A DNA stretch of 6,115 nucleotides from Smithellaceae bacterium (GTDB taxonomy: Bacteria > Desulfobacterota > Syntrophia > Syntrophales > JAQULV01), in NCBI GenBank assembly GCA_028718405.1, contig JAQULV010000096.1:1-6115 (forward strand). Direction: 5' to 3'. Positions 1 through 3,557 of this stretch are shown here, in pieces; the first letter of the stretch is position 1; the number at the start of each line of letters is the position of its first letter. The notes beneath the pieces are model-generated. The model worked only from the letters and a program-made list of their open reading frames with translations. It searched no databases and was not told where the DNA came from. The position numbers were made by a program, and so were the translations under genes.

Positions 1-1
1 G

Positions 2-349
2 GGAAGTTTCTGCCCTGCTTATGGTCCGCCCCTGAACTACCTGACACCGAATGCCGACGGTGCTATTGGCGGGAACCCGGCGATCAGCCCCTTCCTGCTC
101 GGCTCACCCGCTCCACCGAGCCCGGAGGAAGCGGGTTATAAGGATACGGCCAAGATATTGCCCGGACAGGTGTTGAGGATCCTGCTGCGCTGGACACCAT
201 CCGATACGCCGATCCAGGCGGGTAAGTCCCTCGCCGGTCGCAACATGTACGTCTTCAATATTACTGAGGGCGACGAATATGTCTGGCATTGCCACATCAT
301 CGATCACGAGGATAACGAGATGATGCGACCTTATCAGGTGCAGCCGTAG
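2..349 (+). CDS. Multicopper oxidase, C-terminal cupredoxin domain (5' end outside window)
   Basis: Only the last 115 residues and the TAG stop lie in the window; the reading frame is open to the left edge. The end of the protein carries the copper signature of multicopper oxidases: WHCHIIDHEDNEMM, with His-Cys-His at 287-295, a second His at 305-307 and Met at 320-322. This fits HCHxxxHxxxxM, where the Cys and one His bind type 1 copper, the flanking His residues bind the trinuclear centre, and Met is the axial type 1 ligand. The preceding EEAGYKDTAKILPGQVLRI and the following MRPYQV tail resemble the CotA/bilirubin oxidase-like branch. Family members oxidise phenols, metals or bilirubin and reduce oxygen to water, usually outside the cytoplasm. 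The substrate cannot be told from this fragment, and the other copper motifs and any signal peptide are missing. A terminator follows, so this gene probably ends its own transcript. Confidence 0.93.
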   Translation, partial: GSFCPAYGPPLNYLTPNADGAIGGNPAISPFLLGSPAPPSPEEAGYKDTAKILPGQVLRILLRWTPSDTPIQAGKSLAGRNMYVFNITEGDEYVWHCHIIDHEDNEMMRPYQVQP

Positions 350-380
350 CGGGGGCCTTTCGCGGCGACTGAAATCAAGC

Positions 381-413
381 AATGAGGGCACCGCGGCAGG
401 TGCCCTCATTTTT
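381..413 (+). terminator. Rho-independent terminator after the multicopper oxidase gene
   Basis: A perfect 12-bp inverted repeat (AATGAGGGCACC at 381-392 and GGTGCCCTCATT at 399-410) encloses a six-base loop GCGGCA, and the right arm runs into a five-T tract at 409-413. It lies 32 bases after the oxidase stop codon. This is a textbook intrinsic terminator for + strand transcription. There is no T tract on the opposite side for the minus strand. It should isolate the oxidase transcript from the FKBP/secretion genes downstream. Confidence 0.92.
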
Positions 414-710
414 GGAATCAGCGGACGAGAGAAGCCCTGCAGATCTTCTCCGAGCGCCCTCCGAAGCGTCGTATGCAAAGAACGAGGCGTGCATGGTTTG
501 ACGTTCTCTAATATTTTACCTTATTTCCCCTAATGGTTTTGGATGGCGTCGATTGGGAATACCCTGATTGTTCTGCCCTCCCTAATCTCATATCCTGGAT
601 ACGGTGAATTGTCAGTGGCACTGTCAAGGTGTAAGTCTTTGTAGTCATTATCAGCTGCAACGTGAATCTCTCATTACCGCAGTTTCAGAAATATATCGTG
701 CGAGGTTGTG
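414..710. other. Intergenic region with weak regulatory-like signals, no convincing gene
   Basis: About 300 bases between the terminator and the FKBP gene. Short open frames cross it, but none has a ribosome binding site or a recognisable product. Structures seen by eye are a 6-bp inverted repeat GAGAAG/CTTCTC (429-434 and 445-450), ATGCA/TGCAT (473-477 and 490-494), and a perfect palindrome CAGTG-G-CACTG at 613-623. The stretch 497-540 is AT-rich compared with the genes. The promoter of the FKBP gene, and perhaps of the secretion locus, should be here because of the upstream terminator, but no promoter match is strong. Confidence 0.6.
568..596 (+). promoter_or_regulatory. Weak sigma-70-like promoter candidate upstream of the FKBP gene
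   Basis: TTGTTC (568-573) and TATCCT (591-596) are separated by 17 bases and match the -35 consensus at three and the -10 consensus at four of six positions. Location and spacing are right for a promoter of the FKBP gene, with a leader of about 100 bases, but a match of this quality can easily arise by chance. A competing -35-like TTGTCA at 609-614 matches better but has no acceptable -10 box at the right distance. Confidence 0.15.
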
Positions 711-1493
711 ATGAAGAAGGTTTTCGTGATCATTACGGTTCTGCTTCTGGCGGGCGGCTGGGCGGAAGCGGGGACATCGCTACCCGATCTGAAGGCGAAA
801 GAGAGTTACAGCTTGGGGTACGAATTCGTTCATACCCTGAACACGCAACATGTCGATATTGATGCAAACATCGTGATCGACGCAGTGTTGGATGCCTTTT
901 CCGGAAAGGCGTCGCTTCTCACTCAGAAGGAGATGGAAGACATATTGGTACAGTTGCGAAAGAAGACGATGGTTGCCCGGGCAGATCGTCTGCGCATGAT
1001 GTCATTAAAGAATCTCGCCGACGCCAAGGCTTTTCTGGAGGCTAATAAGCAGAGACCGGGAATTGTGACCCTGCCCGATGGTCTTCAATACAGGGTCGTA
1101 ACCGCGGGGAAGGGTAGGCATCCGCAAGATACGGACCTCGTCAAGGTCCGTTACCGCGGAACGCTGATCGACGGTACCGAGTTTGACAATTCGGATCGTC
1201 TGAAAGAACCGCCCGTTATTATGGCGGGCAGTGTCATCAAGGGATGGGCCGAGGCATTGCCTCTCATGACGGTGGGTTCCCACTGGCAGCTCTTTGTTCC
1301 TCCAGAGCTCGGCTATGGAGTCACCGAGCGTGCGGCCATACCATCGAACAGCGCGCTGATCTTCGATATCGAACTCGTATCCATTGAGGACAAATCCGCC
1401 GCCGTTCCCGAAATTACTCCTGATCCTCTGCCCTCCGACGATAGCGCGCCTGCCGTGTCCAGGGAGAACTCATCGCCTCGTGGGGCTATGTGA
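711..1493 (+). CDS. Exported FKBP-type peptidyl-prolyl cis-trans isomerase (FkpA/Mip-like)
   Basis: 260 residues from ATG 711. GTG at 708 is also in frame, but GAGG at 702-705 sits 5 bases before the ATG and only 2 before the GTG. Residues 1-20 form a Sec signal peptide (MKK, a hydrophobic core, likely cut after AEA), with no lipobox Cys, so a soluble periplasmic protein is expected. Residues about 32-115 match the FKBP N-terminal helical dimerisation domain (SYSLGYEF, then FSGKASLLTQKEMEDIL). Residues about 120-226 are the FKBP catalytic domain. Aligned with human FKBP12, pocket residues Tyr26, Phe36, Asp37, Val55, Ile56, Trp59, Tyr82 and Phe99 correspond to Y148, F158, D159, V175, I176, W179, Y202 and F218; Phe46 and Phe48 are replaced by Pro and Ile. 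A tail of about 33 residues, rich in Pro, Ser and acidic residues, ends the protein. The family catalyses prolyl isomerisation and acts as a chaperone for envelope proteins. The transporter frame begins 81 bases downstream on the same strand. Confidence 0.93.
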   Translation: MKKVFVIITVLLLAGGWAEAGTSLPDLKAKESYSLGYEFVHTLNTQHVDIDANIVIDAVLDAFSGKASLLTQKEMEDILVQLRKKTMVARADRLRMMSLKNLADAKAFLEANKQRPGIVTLPDGLQYRVVTAGKGRHPQDTDLVKVRYRGTLIDGTEFDNSDRLKEPPVIMAGSVIKGWAEALPLMTVGSHWQLFVPPELGYGVTERAAIPSNSALIFDIELVSIEDKSAAVPEITPDPLPSDDSAPAVSRENSSPRGAM

Positions 1494-1571
1494 CATGATG
1501 TGAGGCTTCCTACCGGGCTGTCCGTCCGGCGGGGCTGATTACATTTTCTATCATCGTCGTAGCCGCAGGAT

Positions 1572-1613
1572 TTCTTGGACTGCCCAAGAACAACCGGTTT
1601 GGCAGAGTTCTTG
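1572..1613 (+). promoter_or_regulatory. Two mutually exclusive hairpins at the 5' end of the transporter frame
   Basis: Three arms of one sequence lie in a row: TTCTTGG (1572-1578), CCAAGAAC (1584-1591) and GTTCTTG (1607-1613). The middle arm can pair perfectly over 7 bp with the left arm (5-base loop) or over 7 bp with the right arm (15-base loop holding the palindrome AACCGGTT at 1592-1599), but not with both. The left hairpin contains the TTG codon at 1575. The pairing is read directly from the sequence; a switching or translation-gating role is inference. No T tract follows either hairpin, so a plain terminator is unlikely. Confidence 0.4.
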
Positions 1614-3425
1614 AGAAGGGGGTTGGGAATAAAAACCATAATACGCAGACGCCGGTGCCCGGCATCCAGAGGGGAATGTCTTGGCAGCAGACGCATCCCT
1701 GCAAACGCCGTCGTTGAACTGGTGCTGCTGTCCTCGATCTTGATCTTCGTGTCTCTGCCCGGATCGGGCAGGGCGCAGGTGCCGGAAGCGGCGACACCGG
1801 GAGCGGTGGAGAAATCCATTCAACCGGCACCACCCAGGGAGCCGGCCCCGCTTCCTGAGATAAAAGTGGAAGAGGCACGTACACCACTGGCCGGAGGTTC
1901 GGGGGTCACGTTTCCCCTGCTGTCAGTCATCTTTGAGGGGAACACAATGTTTTCCTCGGAACGTCTCCTCAAGGTCATCGCCCCTTACATGGGCAAGACG
2001 ATAGAAGTTTCACGGTTGCCGGAGATAGCCGATGCCATCACGGCCTTTTACAGGCGGGAAGGATACTTCCTGTCCCGGGCCTATATCCCGCCTCAACGCA
2101 TTACGGACGATCAAGTCACGATCAGGATCCGTGAGGCGCGGTTGGGAGAGATTAGCGTTGTCGGGAACAGGCGTTATCGAAGCGAGATGATAGAAAAGAC
2201 GCTGCAGATTATTCACGACCGCGGTGCCGTTTCCTCGGAGGACGTGGAACGCGGTTTGTTACTGCTCACCGATTATCCAGGTCTCGGCGTAAAGGCGACA
2301 TTTAAGCCCGGCGAGGAGCCGGGAACGACGGACGTCGTCGTTACGGTTACGGAAGGCGGACGGGCTCATGTCGCCGTGGACTACGACAATTTTGGCAGCG
2401 AGTTCGTATCGCGTGACCGTTACGGAGCGACGGTAAATCTGGATAATCTCTCCGGGTGGGGAGATTCTCTCGGCGTGCGCGCGGTAACGGGCGATTACGG
2501 GCCGGACGGCCTATTCTATGGTCGGGCCGAATATGTAATCCCGCTGGGTTATGAGGGTACAAGGATCGGGATTAATTATACGCATCTGAAATATGAGCTC
2601 CAGAAGGAACTCGGCATCCTGGACGCGGGCGGTGAGGCAAACGGAGGCGGCGTCTGGGTCGGATATCCGATCGTGAGAGGCAGAGGCTTCAACTGGTTCA
2701 TGCAAGGCGGATTCAACATAGGCGACGAGAGCCAGGAAGTGGCCGGCGAGGTGATTGGCCGCGACAAGGTGCGCTACGCGTTTGTCGGCGCCCTTTTCCA
2801 GTGGAATGACAGTCTGAAGGGCCGCAATTCAATCGGTCTGAGGGGAAGTCAGAGTTTCGCTAAGATCTTTGGAGGTATGGAGCAGGGAAGCATCGACACC
2901 ATTCGTCTCAATACGGATGTCATTTATAGCAAATTGGATGTGGATGCGATGCGGATTCAGAAGCTCTCCGATGGGTTTCTTCTTCTTCTGAGCGGAACAG
3001 GACAACTCTCGGGGTCCCGTCTTCCCTCGTCGGAAGAGTTTCATCTGGGCGGCGCCGGTACAGTACGAGGTTATGCCGAAGGCGAACGAAGCGGCGACTC
3101 AGGTCTGGCTGTGACGGCCGAATTGAGGATTCCCCTGCTCGGCCTTCAGGACAGGCGCTTCTTCGGAAAGACCGTGGGTGAGATGGTGCAACTTGCTGCC
3201 TTCTATGATTACGGCAAGGTGTGGATATCAGATGCCAGGGAGAATGGTGAGGATGTATTGGATGGGGTCGAGATGCAAGGTGCAGGCGTCGGTCTCAGGA
3301 TCGATTACTCACCGACAGTTCACTTCAGACTGGACTGGGCGAAGTCGGTGGGCCGTCAGAATCCATTAAACGATTCTGGCAATAGTGACGGGGTTTGGTT
3401 GGTACAGGGCGCTATATACATTTAG
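1575..3425 (+). CDS. Two-partner secretion outer-membrane transporter TpsB (ShlB/FhaC/HecB family)
   Basis: 616 residues if started at TTG 1575. This Omp85-superfamily pore secretes a partner TpsA protein across the outer membrane. Numbering is from that TTG. The hydrophobic signal core lies at about 48-62, with a likely cut after A67 (GRA-Q). A proline-rich linker (69-110) follows, then POTRA 1 (about 113-190, starting FPLLSVIFEGNTMF), POTRA 2 (about 192-265, starting EISVVGNRRY) and a 16-strand-type barrel to the end. Family motifs are present: VRGY at 497-500 (loop L6 arginine R498), GDSG at 507-510, and FYDYG at 543-547, whose D545 is the expected partner of the L6 arginine. The last residues are AIYI, where an aromatic end is more usual. 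The start is uncertain: stops in frame at 1536 and 1560 bound it, no ATG precedes the signal core, and TTG 1575 has only a modest AGGA (1567-1570). TTG at 1599, 1611 and 1623 are alternatives. The TpsA gene follows after 132 bases. Confidence 0.93.
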   Translation: MDCPRTTGLAEFLRRGLGIKTIIRRRRCPASRGECLGSRRIPANAVVELVLLSSILIFVSLPGSGRAQVPEAATPGAVEKSIQPAPPREPAPLPEIKVEEARTPLAGGSGVTFPLLSVIFEGNTMFSSERLLKVIAPYMGKTIEVSRLPEIADAITAFYRREGYFLSRAYIPPQRITDDQVTIRIREARLGEISVVGNRRYRSEMIEKTLQIIHDRGAVSSEDVERGLLLLTDYPGLGVKATFKPGEEPGTTDVVVTVTEGGRAHVAVDYDNFGSEFVSRDRYGATVNLDNLSGWGDSLGVRAVTGDYGPDGLFYGRAEYVIPLGYEGTRIGINYTHLKYELQKELGILDAGGEANGGGVWVGYPIVRGRGFNWFMQGGFNIGDESQEVAGEVIGRDKVRYAFVGALFQWNDSLKGRNSIGLRGSQSFAKIFGGMEQGSIDTIRLNTDVIYSKLDVDAMRIQKLSDGFLLLLSGTGQLSGSRLPSSEEFHLGGAGTVRGYAEGERSGDSGLAVTAELRIPLLGLQDRRFFGKTVGEMVQLAAFYDYGKVWISDARENGEDVLDGVEMQGAGVGLRIDYSPTVHFRLDWAKSVGRQNPLNDSGNSDGVWLVQGAIYI

Positions 3426-3495
3426 CGATCCTGATTGAACCCGTCCGCACAAGAAACGACGATAAGAATTCCGTACGGGAATGAAGATGAATGGC

Positions 3496-3508
3496 CCGTC
3501 GGCGACGG
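3496..3508 (+). promoter_or_regulatory. Small GC-rich hairpin between transporter and exoprotein genes
   Basis: CCGTCG (3496-3501) and CGACGG (3503-3508) are perfect inverted repeats around one G, which would fold as a 5-bp stem with a three-base loop. It stands about 50 bases before the exoprotein start. A near-palindrome, ATTCC-GTAC-GGGAAT, lies just upstream at 3468-3482. No T tract follows, so it does not look like a terminator. It may adjust the ratio of the two partners by RNA processing or partial pausing, or it may be chance. The rest of the 132-base gap holds no convincing promoter. Confidence 0.25.
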
Positions 3509-3543
3509 CAAGAATGAATTGCCCCAAAGGCGTTCCACTATGC

Positions 3544-3550
3544 AAGGAGG
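3544..3550 (+). promoter_or_regulatory. Strong ribosome binding site of the exoprotein gene
   Basis: AAGGAGG, a near-perfect anti-Shine-Dalgarno match, ends 7 bases before ATG 3558 and fixes that start over the later in-frame ATG at 3579. It is far stronger than the sites of the FKBP and transporter genes. This agrees with a need for more secreted protein than pore. Confidence 0.85.
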
Positions 3551-3557
3551 TTGAGCA

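Noticed and set aside
104..478. Minus-strand frame of 124 codons spanning the oxidase end and terminator
   Set aside because: It runs antisense through the oxidase copper motif and through the terminator hairpin, with no family resemblance.
616..631. Possible sigma-54 promoter starting TGGCAC
   Set aside because: The -24 element matches, but the -12 GC dinucleotide is absent at the required spacing.
662..862. Plus-strand frame of 66 codons overlapping the FKBP start
   Set aside because: It overlaps the FKBP signal peptide and N-terminal domain in another frame and has no recognisable product or ribosome site.
1313..1887. Overlapping minus-strand frames across the FKBP end and transporter start
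   Set aside because: They are low-complexity shadows rich in Arg, Pro and Ser with no recognisable motif, opposite convincing + strand coding.
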